This document shows, in pieces, positions 1-8,496 of a stretch of 64,000 bases of DNA (its first letter is position 1; the number at the start of each line of letters is the position of its first letter). The notes beneath the pieces were generated by a model that saw nothing but the letters and a program-made list of their open reading frames with translations, searched no databases and was not told the origin of the DNA. Where the stretch lies: positions 868,001 to 932,000 of the forward strand of contig CAWHKC010000004.1 in NCBI GenBank assembly GCA_963829835.1, in the 5' to 3' direction. Both the position numbers and the translations under genes were made by a program. The stretch comes from Berkiella sp963829835. GTDB lineage: Bacteria; Pseudomonadota; Gammaproteobacteria; Berkiellales; Berkiellaceae.

Positions 1-161
1 CGAATAAATTGATAACTTGTGCCATAACCTTGAGAGCGATGGAGCAATAAGCCTTCAACTGGGATGATGGCGACTTTGCCTTCAAATCTTGGGAATCGGA
101 CAAAGTCTAAACCTTTGGTAAAACTGAGTTGCTGGTGCGTTGCCAATAATGGCTTATTCAT
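1..161 (-). CDS. Phage head maturation protease, S49 family (N-terminal fragment)
   Basis: Only the first 53 or so codons are inside the window; the gene continues past position 1. The start ATG at 161 overlaps the end of the portal gene by 8 bases, the usual coupling of lambda B and C. The visible peptide begins MNKPLLATHQQLSF and contains a segment, KVAIIPVEGLLLHR, typical of the first strand of S49 (SppA/lambda gpC-like) peptidases. By family knowledge it would cleave scaffold and portal proteins during prohead assembly. The catalytic Ser-Lys residues lie outside the window. The call leans on position after the portal gene. Confidence 0.7.
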   Translation of the reverse strand, partial: MNKPLLATHQQLSFTKGLDFVRFPRFEGKVAIIPVEGLLLHRSQGYGTSYQFI

Positions 162-1569
162 CAGTTGCGGGATCATCATTTATTTCCTTAAAATGTAAGC
201 CAAATAATTTTTCTCGATCTCGGTCTTGTTTGATTTTTCTATCGACTTCTTCCACGTCCATACCATGTTTGGCGATAACATCCTGCCTTGCTTTAAGATG
301 ATGCTCCATGGATAGAATTTCGGCTTGCACGTCTTTAAGGGGATCAACCCAATCCCAACCAGGTGGTTGCCACTCAATTTGGTGATACTTTTCTGGATTA
401 TCAAAATAATCAGGAATATTTAACACACCACTTAGTACTGCAAATTTTACCCATTCTTTTGCAATGGGTTGGCATAGCTGATGAATTAAAAGATGGTGCT
501 GCAACAACTCAATTTGCCTTCTAAATTCAATGAGACCTGCCCTTATAGAACTATAATTAACTCCTCGCAGATCACCTGTTAGCTGCTCATAAGTGATCCC
601 CATGCCTGCTGCAACGCCTCTCAATTGCTGCATCATCCATACTTCATAACTTCCACCCACATCACTGGGCTCAGAGAATTCAATATTTTCACCTGGCGCC
701 AATCGCTTTAGCATGCCAGGCACTAGCCTAAGTTCTTCTGAGTCTTCCTCATCTTTATCTCCGAAATCAGGTGCAGGCTCTGTAATGAATCCTGCAAACA
801 AGGCAGATGTTTTCTTTCGAACAAGTTCTGCATCTTCGTATTGATCTAACTCGCGAAGTTTGAGCAAAACTGATGCAATCCAGGGAACACCTCGTAATTG
901 ACCGGGTCTATCAACACGATAGATATGTAATATTTCTTGAGCTGTAATGCGGATCTTATCACTATTAATATTATCTTCTTCACCCGGATGGAATTTGTAA
1001 AGATGATAAGCAATTCTTTTTCCTAATCGATCTAGCTCAATGCCCATTTTTATTTGTCGTTGTCCATCTGGCGAAGACGGGTAATCATCAATTAAAAAAT
1101 CTGGCTCTAATACTTGTATTTGTAGTGGAATACTTCCTTTGCCGCGCATCTTCTGAGGTACAATTCGAACGAGCACTTCACCTGCTTGCATTAAGGTTTG
1201 TGCTACTAATAACTGCAACCCATAAAAATCATAACGTCCATCTAAATCTGCATAATTTGTCCAATGTTTCCAAGCGGCCTGGATCTTCTCTTTCAATTTT
1301 ACTTCAGCATCATCCAAAACCCATCTTGGTGTAATACCACAACCAATTAAGTTTGAAGCAAGTGAACGAAAGCCATTCGCTACCCAAGGATTATTGCGAG
1401 CTAAATCTCGTGAACGTGATCGCAATCCTGACAATGAATCACTTAAGGCCGTATTTGGTCCTTGACTACCTAATCCCCAATAACCTAAACGCCTGCCGGT
1501 AGTTGCTCCTTCATAGGATTTAGCAACGGGCTTTTTAGATCGTTGAAATAGTTTTTTAAGGAAGTTCAT
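154..1569 (-). CDS. Phage portal protein (lambda gpB family)
   Basis: A 471-residue protein of the lambda-type portal family. It would form the dodecameric ring at the prohead vertex through which DNA is packaged and to which the tail connector attaches. Supporting features are the length, the N-terminal basic segment, the stretch around residues 45-75 rich in SLSGLRSRSRDLARNNPWV, typical of lambda-type portals, and the C-terminal acidic and charged tail. It overlaps gpW by 4 bases upstream and the protease gene by 8 bases downstream, so W-portal-protease form one translationally coupled block. Confidence is high because terminase and gpW sit directly upstream in lambda order. Confidence 0.9.
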   Translation of the reverse strand: MNFLKKLFQRSKKPVAKSYEGATTGRRLGYWGLGSQGPNTALSDSLSGLRSRSRDLARNNPWVANGFRSLASNLIGCGITPRWVLDDAEVKLKEKIQAAWKHWTNYADLDGRYDFYGLQLLVAQTLMQAGEVLVRIVPQKMRGKGSIPLQIQVLEPDFLIDDYPSSPDGQRQIKMGIELDRLGKRIAYHLYKFHPGEEDNINSDKIRITAQEILHIYRVDRPGQLRGVPWIASVLLKLRELDQYEDAELVRKKTSALFAGFITEPAPDFGDKDEEDSEELRLVPGMLKRLAPGENIEFSEPSDVGGSYEVWMMQQLRGVAAGMGITYEQLTGDLRGVNYSSIRAGLIEFRRQIELLQHHLLIHQLCQPIAKEWVKFAVLSGVLNIPDYFDNPEKYHQIEWQPPGWDWVDPLKDVQAEILSMEHHLKARQDVIAKHGMDVEEVDRKIKQDRDREKLFGLHFKEINDDPATDE

Positions 1570-1790
1570 AATCCTTTAGAAGAAGTGACCTTGATATAAT
1601 CAGATTTGCCGCGATTTAAATGGCGTTTAATTTGAGCACGCAAACGCTCTAAATCTGCTACTTGAGTTTGATTGAAGGTTACAGTTTGGCTACCAACGGC
1701 CGAGCTTCTGCTGAATGATACGACTTTTTCGCCAAGAGTAAGCTGCATCAGAGCTTTTTCGACGTTTTGGAGGTCTTTTTGGGTGTACAT
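1566..1790 (-). CDS. Head-tail joining protein, gpW-like
   Basis: A 74-residue protein beginning MYTQKDLQNVEKALMQLTLGE. Size and position between terminase large subunit and portal match lambda gpW, which plugs the portal after packaging and allows tail joining. The pattern of two helices followed by a short beta segment (KVVSFSRSSAVGSQTVTF) and then a helix rich in Arg and Leu is that of the gpW fold. It starts one base after the terminase stop and overlaps the portal start by 4 bases. The call rests on family pattern plus synteny. Confidence 0.85.
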   Translation of the reverse strand: MYTQKDLQNVEKALMQLTLGEKVVSFSRSSAVGSQTVTFNQTQVADLERLRAQIKRHLNRGKSDYIKVTSSKGL

Positions 1791-1791
1791 T

Positions 1792-3585
1792 TTAATTGAA
1801 ACTCAAGTTTGAATTCTTGATATATCCTTGTGTGGTTGTTATCTTCTTCGGTTTTTTGGCTTCACGCTTCTTTAATGGCGCCATATTGGGATTCACAATA
1901 TAAAGCGCTGCCAAGGCATAAACTCTACAATCTAATGCTTCATTTCTTTCACCGCTTGCTTTGATATAGGTATGATAAGGTCGACCTTGTTTATATCGCA
2001 GAACGCGCTTTTCAACAGTGAGTTGATGAAAGTAATCAACATTGTAAATCTCTTTGACAGGGTAATGACAATACCCTGGTCCAGGCACCGATAAGTTTAA
2101 ACGTGAATAGAAAGTATCCTTTGCAGTTATGGTGTTAATAGAAAATAAATTAACTTTACCCATATTGCTCTTTGAAGGGCGTCCCACAAGCGGACCACCC
2201 TGAGCGGCATTACCTTTAATGGCAAAGACTCTATAGGGATGCTGGCGACAATATCGATAGACTTCCTGTGTATAATGGCCGCCGGTATCAATAGCCGTGC
2301 CTACAATGGGTAGCATTGAACCTGAAGAATGTTTGAAAGTTCGTGATAGCACGGCTGTTAGCTTGGACCATAATAGTTCTTGGCTTGGATCACCACGCAG
2401 AATCACATAATCTATACTCCATGATTCTTCTCCAGGCCCCCAAGCAACAATCTCACATTCTAAGCGATCATCTTGAACATCCACACCAGCTGTTAGCACC
2501 ACGGCTTGTTCAGGTAGATCAGGACCATAATGCTCGCGGCGAAGATAAATATTATTGCCATCAACTTTTTCACCTTTTTCTTCCCATGGTTCTCCCATGG
2601 CGGCATTAAAAAAGACTTGTAAATCGTTTTGCTCTTTCTTCTCTAAGAAATCTTCGACCACTTCTTGCCATGACCGCCAAGGGCTGATGAGCTCATTGAG
2701 ATGGAATCCAGCATGCCCAGTGCTTTCACTCTCGGCAACCCAACGGCCCTGAGCTATCATCTTCGCTTTATGCTTATGATGAATTCTTTGATTACAATGC
2801 TCACACTCATAATAGGCTGTTTGCGGTAAGTGCTTTCCTGTCTCATTCTTGTCCCATTTCACATTCGCCCATTTTAGCCATTGAACTTTATCGCAATGAG
2901 GGCATGGTACTTGAAAGCGGCGTTTATCAGAGCTTTCCCAAGATTGATCGATGCGACTGATATCTTTTACCGTCGGTGTACTGGTGAGTACTAATTTTCT
3001 ATCGCTAAAAGTGTTAGCTCGTTTCCATAACAGATTAATGGGATCGCCCTCGCTAGTGATCTCATAAGCATCCACTTCATCGCATAAGATGATGGGAGCT
3101 GACCGGCCACGTAGCTCTGATGTCGAATTGGAACCTAATATCATTAGATATCCACCTGCATACTCTTTGCGTAAGGTCGTATTTGTCTTATCACGGGCTC
3201 TCGGCTTAGCAACTTTGTCTTTTAATACGGGGGTATTAGCTACCATCGGCGCTAATTTAAATGTTGACCAGTCTTTGGCATCCTTTAAGGTGGGATGCAT
3301 GATGATGATTGATTTTGGGTTCTGATGGATGTAATACCCTATAGAATTATTCAGAATGCTTGTTTTACCGACCTGAGCACTTGTCATAATGGTAATTTTT
3401 TGAATCTTTCGATCACCAATCGCATCCATTATCCCTTTTTGATATTGAGCTCTGGATGTTCGCCATCGACCGGGTTCTGCGTTATTGTCAGGCAGGAAAC
3501 AATATTCATCTGCCCATTCTGAGATAGTTAATCTCGGGGGTGGTTTTAGATGCTCTCGTGCATTATTCAGTTTGAGAGGCATCAA
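1792..3585 (-). CDS. Terminase large subunit (GpA family)
   Basis: A 597-residue ATPase/nuclease that cuts concatemeric phage DNA and pumps it into proheads. The ATPase domain has a Walker A-like loop TSAQVGKTSILN near residue 70 and a Walker B segment IILCDEVDAYE near residue 165. A zinc-ribbon-like pair of CxxC motifs (CPHC, CEHC) lies near residues 225-265. The C-terminal half has aspartates expected of the nuclease domain (VDVQDDRLE, IDTGGHYT). Its start overlaps the terminase small subunit gene by 23 bases. Length is normal for the lambda GpA family and no disruption is visible. Confidence 0.93.
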   Translation of the reverse strand: MMPLKLNNAREHLKPPPRLTISEWADEYCFLPDNNAEPGRWRTSRAQYQKGIMDAIGDRKIQKITIMTSAQVGKTSILNNSIGYYIHQNPKSIIIMHPTLKDAKDWSTFKLAPMVANTPVLKDKVAKPRARDKTNTTLRKEYAGGYLMILGSNSTSELRGRSAPIILCDEVDAYEITSEGDPINLLWKRANTFSDRKLVLTSTPTVKDISRIDQSWESSDKRRFQVPCPHCDKVQWLKWANVKWDKNETGKHLPQTAYYECEHCNQRIHHKHKAKMIAQGRWVAESESTGHAGFHLNELISPWRSWQEVVEDFLEKKEQNDLQVFFNAAMGEPWEEKGEKVDGNNIYLRREHYGPDLPEQAVVLTAGVDVQDDRLECEIVAWGPGEESWSIDYVILRGDPSQELLWSKLTAVLSRTFKHSSGSMLPIVGTAIDTGGHYTQEVYRYCRQHPYRVFAIKGNAAQGGPLVGRPSKSNMGKVNLFSINTITAKDTFYSRLNLSVPGPGYCHYPVKEIYNVDYFHQLTVEKRVLRYKQGRPYHTYIKASGERNEALDCRVYALAALYIVNPNMAPLKKREAKKPKKITTTQGYIKNSNLSFN

Positions 3586-4066
3586 AATCCATTTGGCTAA
3601 GTTCTAATAGCGCATCATCAATTTCATTTATTAATAACTCGCGACATATATTTTCATCTTTTTGTGAGGCTAATTCAGGAACAATTCGATCCGGGATAGT
3701 TCGTAATCGTTGTTTAATTGTAATATAGGCATGAGACAATCCCTGCTCAACTTCTTTAAGTGGGATCACTTCTTTTTTTCTTTCCTGCAAGTCAACCTCT
3801 AATAGATTAACCTCTGCTACAAGTTTTCTTTTTTTGAGATCTTCAATACCTAAATTTTCATCATTGCCCAAGGCACATGCCACGGCTTGCTCTTCACGCC
3901 ATTGAGCTACTTCGGCTGTATCAAATTTCCACTCTTTTGTTTTATTCCCTTTTTCAACAATTGGCATACCCCTACGAATCCAGGAATCTATGGTAACCAA
4001 GCTCTTGCCAAAGATGGCAGCCAGCTGTGCACGGTTAACAAGCTTTATACTGTCATTGGAGGACAT
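3563..4066 (-). CDS. Terminase small subunit, Nu1-like
   Basis: A 167-residue DNA-binding protein. The N-terminal 60 residues (KLVNRAQLAAIFGKSLVTID, then a wing segment with a Trp and basic residues) look like the winged helix-turn-helix of lambda gpNu1. The C-terminal part is helical and probably contacts the large subunit. Nu1-type proteins bind next to the cos site and position the large subunit. It is the first gene of the packaging block, directly after a 143-base gap that is the expected place for cos. The coupled overlap with the large subunit supports the assignment. Confidence 0.88.
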   Translation of the reverse strand: MSSNDSIKLVNRAQLAAIFGKSLVTIDSWIRRGMPIVEKGNKTKEWKFDTAEVAQWREEQAVACALGNDENLGIEDLKKRKLVAEVNLLEVDLQERKKEVIPLKEVEQGLSHAYITIKQRLRTIPDRIVPELASQKDENICRELLINEIDDALLELSQMDFDASQTE

Positions 4067-4209
4067 TCTGGAATTTACAGTGTTTTTGATTTATGAGTAA
4101 GAAAGAGGGTCAATTTTAAGAACCAGTTACTAGACGAATTTTGCGCTTCCGTGGCCCGCATAGATTTTGATGGGGAAGGACCCAGGAATTAATATTGTTT
4201 TTACATTTA
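4067..4209 (-). promoter_or_regulatory. Noncoding gap before Nu1, candidate cos region
   Basis: A 143-base gene-free stretch between the cargo gene and the terminase small subunit. The middle part (about 4140-4195) is much richer in G and C than its surroundings, in contrast to the AT-rich cargo beside it. In lambda the cohesive-end site lies directly upstream of nu1, so this is where a cos site would be expected. No cos sequence can be recognised by eye, so this is a positional proposal only. Confidence 0.35.
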
Positions 4210-5052
4210 TCATGATAATTTTTTTATTTGTATTTTAGATGTTTCATATCCATTCATATTCAGAAGATTTCTAACAGACATTTCATCTAGCTGAGAAGCT
4301 TTTCCAATAACCACTTCAGATAGATGTTCCTTTACAGCATTAAACATCACTGCTTTGTTATCAATTTTAAATTTTTGCGGAATCTTTTTAGATGGACCTC
4401 TGTCCATCATGCACCATCGATGTTCTTCTTCATATTTCCATTCATCAGATTTATATCTTGACATTATGGGATAAATATTTCTTACAAACTCATATACATA
4501 TTTAAGATATTCATCTTTTTTATAAACATATTGAAGTAATTTGGCAAATGTTATAACAAATGGCGATAATTCTTCTCTGATAGCATCATTCCCATATTTT
4601 ACTGCCATTACAATTTGAGGCCATTCTTTATCGTAATCAACTTCTTCATTAGTTTTAAAATTAGAATTAAATCCTAGAGCAAGACCATAATGATTTTCAC
4701 CATAATTTTCCCATAAATGAGCATTGTCGGCTTTTAAGCAAAAAGATATCATATATATATCAATGCTTGATACAAAACTTTCAAAACCGTTCAAAAACTG
4801 GGTTGCAAATGAACTCGGATATTTCCGAAGAGTTTGTGTAATAAATTCTTTAGCAAAATTAAATTCATTCTTATCATTTTTATCTTTAAAACTTGAGAGT
4901 AAAAGATTTTCTGAATTTATAATCTCTACGAATGAATCATGTTTTGTGAAGTGATACAATGGAGAAGTAACCAAATCACTTTTTAAATTTTTTTCATGTA
5001 TATTTTTTCTCAACAAGTTAAAATTTGATATTAAAGTATTCTTTCCACTCAC
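4210..5052 (-). CDS. DUF2971 family protein, prophage cargo
   Basis: A 280-residue protein that starts with GTG at 5052. It matches the DUF2971 pattern: an early YHFT segment (residue 32), the central FCLKADNAHLWENYG box with a following GLALGF (about 105-125), and a late YKSDEWKYEEEHRW box (about 199-212). The biochemical role of DUF2971 is not settled; conserved Trp, Glu, His and Arg residues suggest an enzyme. The gene is markedly AT-rich compared with the phage genes beside it and sits where lambdoid phages carry lysogenic-conversion genes, between lysis genes and terminase. It is 112 bases from a second AT-rich gene in the same direction. A defence or toxin role is inference. Confidence 0.75.
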   Translation of the reverse strand: MSGKNTLISNFNLLRKNIHEKNLKSDLVTSPLYHFTKHDSFVEIINSENLLLSSFKDKNDKNEFNFAKEFITQTLRKYPSSFATQFLNGFESFVSSIDIYMISFCLKADNAHLWENYGENHYGLALGFNSNFKTNEEVDYDKEWPQIVMAVKYGNDAIREELSPFVITFAKLLQYVYKKDEYLKYVYEFVRNIYPIMSRYKSDEWKYEEEHRWCMMDRGPSKKIPQKFKIDNKAVMFNAVKEHLSEVVIGKASQLDEMSVRNLLNMNGYETSKIQIKKLS

Positions 5053-5164
5053 TTTATCTAGTTCACCTATATATTATTTTTTTTGGACTTTCAGTAGTAA
5101 CGAACGTTATTAGTCATATTATATACGTTTCGCAAATATCAAGCTTGACGCTATTTCTAACCTA

Positions 5165-6001
5165 TTAAGTTCCTTCTTGATTATCATGATACTTAATTTT
5201 TGAAGCATATTGGTTAAAAACAAATTTTAAAATTTCATATTGTCCTTTATCACAAGTTGCAAAAATATCAATGTATGGCAGAAATGATGCTGCAATTACA
5301 ATGTCAGTAATAAATGACCTCTTAATATCTATTTCAATACCAGATGCATTTATTTTAAACTGTTTCGTTGAGTCGCTTGGTTTTGAAATAATTCTAAGTA
5401 AACCCAGTGTCTTGATGTAATTATAACTTGAAGGGCATTCAGTTTTAAAACGATCTTTGTTTCCTAATATAAGCGCGGTAATATTAACATTTTTATCAAT
5501 GTAAATTGGATATTTATCTTTTATTATTTTGTCAACTTCATTATCTATTTCAGTGGATTTAATCTCTGGCACCACACTTCTTGATTCTTCTTTGATGCAT
5601 TTCCAATAATAGTTTTCCCAAAAGTTCATATCTGAAATGCGATTTTCCATTTTAAGAAGAGCTGCTTTATTTTCCTCTAATATATGTTTTCTCCTTGATT
5701 CTTGTAAGGTTGGATTACATATAACAAAGTCTTGACGAAGCTTTTTATCGCTAACATAAGCTTCAATCTCTTTTAAAAGCACTTCGCCCCTAGGCAATAA
5801 GGCCGACATCTCTAAAACAATGTTAAATACTGTTTGTCTAATCGACTTTTCAACTGTGCTTTTTTGATTTTGATCATTTAATTCTAGATCTGTGGGTTCA
5901 CTTATGCAATATAAGCTTTTGTGCTTAGGATACAATATTTCAATTTCTTTATGCTTACTTCTTACAAATGAAGTATCTAAACAAACAAGCTGGATATCCA
6001 T
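5165..6001 (-). CDS. PIN-like domain protein, prophage cargo
   Basis: A 278-residue protein of no recognised named family. The first residues MDIQLVCLDTSFVRSKHKE place an Asp at the end of a hydrophobic strand, as in PIN-type nucleases. The C terminus (about residues 231-262) reads TDIVIAASFLPYIDIFATCD followed by KGQ, which is the usual last motif of a PIN domain: a helix, a strand, then T/C-D. The middle is helical and charged. PIN proteins are metal-dependent RNases, often toxins or defence effectors. The gene is very AT-rich, like the DUF2971 gene that follows in the same direction. The domain call is a pattern match made by eye, so moderate confidence. Confidence 0.5.
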   Translation of the reverse strand: MDIQLVCLDTSFVRSKHKEIEILYPKHKSLYCISEPTDLELNDQNQKSTVEKSIRQTVFNIVLEMSALLPRGEVLLKEIEAYVSDKKLRQDFVICNPTLQESRRKHILEENKAALLKMENRISDMNFWENYYWKCIKEESRSVVPEIKSTEIDNEVDKIIKDKYPIYIDKNVNITALILGNKDRFKTECPSSYNYIKTLGLLRIISKPSDSTKQFKINASGIEIDIKRSFITDIVIAASFLPYIDIFATCDKGQYEILKFVFNQYASKIKYHDNQEGT

Positions 6002-6116
6002 TTAGTTTTCCACTTTATACAAGTTCTCATATTTAGTAATTATAACCATAAGTGATTTTTAGAATATAGATAGATGCTGAGTTTTAAAATAGTATGGAAA
6101 TTGTAATAAAACCATT

Positions 6117-6656
6117 TTACTTTGATAATATATGTATTAAACGTTGAATCTCGGATTTGAAACAATCTGTAGCAAAATTACATATTAGCCTAATTTTATC
6201 TTTTGCTGCATACATCACTGTCGTCCCATACAACGGCTTAATCTTCAACCTTGCAGCCCCAGGTTCACGCTTAAACACGGTCAACCGTGAACGACTATCC
6301 GGATAGATGAAGGCATGTTTAATCAATTGTCGTGGCCTGTCATGAAACACCTTAAAGCTAACACCCTTGCGATTCTGCTTTGCTCGATACTCAATCAAAG
6401 GCACGGGTTTGTTTTTAACACTGAGCGTACCAATTAATCCTGTCGCTTTAGTTGCCCGTTGGATGCTCACTAAATCCCGGATTGTTTTCTTTCGGAGGTT
6501 TAATTTCTCCCCCACAGCATTGGTCATTTTAGTGCGTGAACGTTGCAAGGTTCGATTAAGGGCTTGCTGGCACTTCTTATTAACCTCAGTGTGAGTTCGG
6601 CCCAATGAACGTTGAAATTGCTTAAACCCACTGATGTTGACATTAATCACCACCAT
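6117..6656 (-). CDS. Minor tail protein, gpZ-like
   Basis: A 179-residue very basic protein. The pattern of an N-terminal helix rich in Gln, Arg and Asn (NRTLQRSRTKMTNAVGEKLN), then strands and a C-terminal helix, resembles the prophage minor tail protein Z family (lambda gpZ), which acts late in tail maturation. Its start overlaps the holin stop in a TAATG arrangement, so the two are translationally coupled. The position is odd: in lambda Z lies inside the tail cluster, while here it follows the lysis genes upstream of terminase. The family call is moderately sure. Confidence 0.55.
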   Translation of the reverse strand: MVVINVNISGFKQFQRSLGRTHTEVNKKCQQALNRTLQRSRTKMTNAVGEKLNLRKKTIRDLVSIQRATKATGLIGTLSVKNKPVPLIEYRAKQNRKGVSFKVFHDRPRQLIKHAFIYPDSRSRLTVFKREPGAARLKIKPLYGTTVMYAAKDKIRLICNFATDCFKSEIQRLIHILSK

Positions 6657-7045
6657 TACTTGGCTTTGCCACCAAACTTCTCAACTGTTCTCAATGTTCC
6701 CAAGCCAAGCATAGCAATCACCAACTCAATCATCACATCAAGTGGCATTTGTGGACCTGTAATGCCACAAAACCATTGCAATAACGGATTGATGATAAAT
6801 GTATTTGCTAATCCTAAACCACATACCCAGCCAATGAATGGTCGCCATCCGGCAACAAACAATGAAGTATGTTGTGATTCTTTCTTGTTGAGAGAAACCT
6901 GAAGGGCTGCTGGGTGGTTTTTTATCTTCTCTAGGACTGCTTGAGCTTTAAGGAGATCTTCATCTGAAGGGAACACTTTGCTAAGAATTGTGCCAACCGC
7001 TTCAAGTGGGTCTATTGCAGATGCTAAGGTTTTAAATGGGTTCAA
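6656..7045 (-). CDS. Phage holin, three transmembrane segments
   Basis: A 129-residue protein with an amphipathic N-terminal half (KTLASAIDPLEAVGTILSKV, then a charged helix) and a C-terminal half with hydrophobic segments around residues 66-90 (FVAGWRPFIGWVCGLGLANT) and 95-118. This matches the 3TM holin family first described from gene-transfer agents. It would form inner-membrane lesions that let endolysin reach the wall at the end of the lytic cycle. It lies 3 bases after the endolysin gene and overlaps the gpZ-like gene. Confidence 0.75.
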   Translation of the reverse strand: MNPFKTLASAIDPLEAVGTILSKVFPSDEDLLKAQAVLEKIKNHPAALQVSLNKKESQHTSLFVAGWRPFIGWVCGLGLANTFIINPLLQWFCGITGPQMPLDVMIELVIAMLGLGTLRTVEKFGGKAK

Positions 7046-7048
7046 GAC

Positions 7049-7441
7049 TTAGTAGCTCCACACCCGAGGTCTTGGAAATCCATCTTTCTCTAATAAATCA
7101 TCTAAATGCACATACCTTTCCTCATCAGGCCCAGACTGTTTCACGCCAATACCCTGCATATTGAAATTGGCTGCGTACTGGACCAAAAAGAAAGCTTCCT
7201 TCCCGCTAATGGCAATATCAACCGCACGTCCAGTGGTATGTGGGCCAGTAGGACCAGTTTTACTTACCTTCTGATTGTATTCAGGACATCGATAGCCTGA
7301 ACTAACAGTTAGGGGGAAGCCCAAAGTTTTTCTTATGGCATGAAGCTTCTGCATGAAATATGTATCCATCTCGACCTTACCGCAACCACATTTGCATTTC
7401 ATCTCATCATCAGTGAAGTATTCCCAGCTCAAATTTACCAC
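7049..7441 (-). CDS. Endolysin, M15 family peptidase
   Basis: A 130-residue peptidase of the M15_3 type (L-Ala-D-Glu or D-Ala-D-Ala cleaving endolysin). The zinc and catalytic pattern is present: SSGYRCPEYNQKV near residue 50, SxHxxGRAVDI in the form PHTTGRAVDIAI near residue 70 with His and Asp ligands, and a C-terminal YVHLDDLL that supplies the last His. The N-terminal KCKCGCGKVEM segment is usual in phage members. No signal peptide is seen, consistent with release by the holin encoded next to it. Confidence 0.88.
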   Translation of the reverse strand: MVNLSWEYFTDDEMKCKCGCGKVEMDTYFMQKLHAIRKTLGFPLTVSSGYRCPEYNQKVSKTGPTGPHTTGRAVDIAISGKEAFFLVQYAANFNMQGIGVKQSGPDEERYVHLDDLLEKDGFPRPRVWSY

Positions 7442-7449
7442 CCCCAGTA

Positions 7450-7629
7450 TTAGTAATCCTGTAATTGCAACTCATAGAATGCTTTAAATTGTGTTTCAAG
7501 GATCGCAATTCTCTTTTCAAGATGTGCTGCCCACCAAAAGATTGATGTTGCAATCATTGCTGCTGTAAACACATTGCCTAAATTGATTCTCTTATCTAGG
7601 ATCCATTTTTCACCAAAATAATTATTCAT
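7450..7629 (-). CDS. Small single-pass membrane protein of the lysis module
   Basis: A 59-residue reading frame starting MNNYFGEKWILDKRINLGNV and followed by one hydrophobic segment (VFTAAMIATSIFWWAAH, residues about 20-36) and a short helical tail with a heptad-like pattern. It begins inside the last codons of the upstream gene (overlap 7626-7629) and lies 8 bases from the endolysin start, so it belongs to the lysis cassette. It could be an accessory holin, an antiholin or a spanin-like component; nothing in the sequence decides between these. Confidence 0.65.
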   Translation of the reverse strand: MNNYFGEKWILDKRINLGNVFTAAMIATSIFWWAAHLEKRIAILETQFKAFYELQLQDY

Positions 7630-7874
7630 AACTTACCCCATTTTGTTTCAATAACATCTAAGAAGATCTCATTATCTATTTTGAGTAATGCGCAAAATTC
7701 ATAAAATTGATAAGAATAGAACCAAAAACGTGCCTTGGTTCTGATTTCAGTATTAAACCGACTATTAGCATCCTTCCAGGCTTGCGCTATGATGGCATAA
7801 AGAAATTGTGCGTGCGGTAAAGCATCACCATAGCAACAAGGTTGCCAGGCAAGTTCAGGGATAATGGGTTCCAA
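7626..7874 (-). CDS. Hypothetical phage protein
   Basis: An 82-residue protein rich in aromatic residues (FWFYSYQFYEFCALL in the C-terminal half), without a recognisable domain, signal peptide or membrane segment. It lies between the Q-like antiterminator and the lysis cassette and overlaps the next small membrane protein gene by 4 bases, which supports it being translated. It would be in the late transcript controlled by the antiterminator. Confidence 0.55.
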   Translation of the reverse strand: MEPIIPELAWQPCCYGDALPHAQFLYAIIAQAWKDANSRFNTEIRTKARFWFYSYQFYEFCALLKIDNEIFLDVIETKWGKL

Positions 7875-7937
7875 AGGATTTATCGAGGAAGAATTAAGAC
7901 ATTACTATACATTCTGTAAATAAGAATACCCAAATTG

Positions 7938-8492
7938 TTATACCTCGTCAATAGTGGTTCTTAAACGGGAAAGCAAATGTGTCATTCCTTCTTCGTTCCA
8001 TTCTGTTATGAGCAAATATGTTTCATGAAATCGAACTGCCCAGTATCGTTTCCAATTAGAAGGCTTAACACCACATAATCGCGCGTACTCCGATTGTGTG
8101 CGTTTCCTTTTACCTGAGCCATTGCAGTAATAACATGGTTCATTCAATTTAATACCTGTCCCATGACATTGCTTACATAAGGAACTTCTTTCAAGATCAA
8201 ACAGTGCTGTTTTAACTAATGCATGCAATCGAGACAAATTGTTTCTACATGGCCAGTTTTCTTCTTGCGACAACTGAATTATCTCTGTCATTAAAAGAAT
8301 ATGTAACTCTTTAGTAACTGTTTTATCGTCACCCCAAATATATCTCAATAATAGGTAAGGACCTCTTCTTAAACCAGCAAGAGCTGCAGCAACGTCTTCT
8401 GCCTGAAGTATTCCTCCTGTTGTTCGAGATAAATTACAAGGATCAATTGAAATTGGATTTAGCCTGGCTAATATCCTTTGTGGCTCTTGCAT
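7938..8492 (-). CDS. Antitermination protein Q-like
   Basis: A 184-residue protein with a zinc-binding CxxCxGxG repeat pair (CKQCHGTG and CYYCNGSG, residues about 105-127) and a following region with helix-turn-helix character (QSEYARLCGVKPSNWKRYW). This architecture is that of lambdoid Q-type antiterminators of the phage 82/21 sort, which load on RNA polymerase at the late promoter and allow readthrough into lysis and head genes. Its place, after replication genes and before the lysis cassette, is exactly that of Q in lambda. Confidence 0.8.
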   Translation of the reverse strand: MQEPQRILARLNPISIDPCNLSRTTGGILQAEDVAAALAGLRRGPYLLLRYIWGDDKTVTKELHILLMTEIIQLSQEENWPCRNNLSRLHALVKTALFDLERSSLCKQCHGTGIKLNEPCYYCNGSGKRKRTQSEYARLCGVKPSNWKRYWAVRFHETYLLITEWNEEGMTHLLSRLRTTIDEV

Positions 8493-8496
8493 GATT

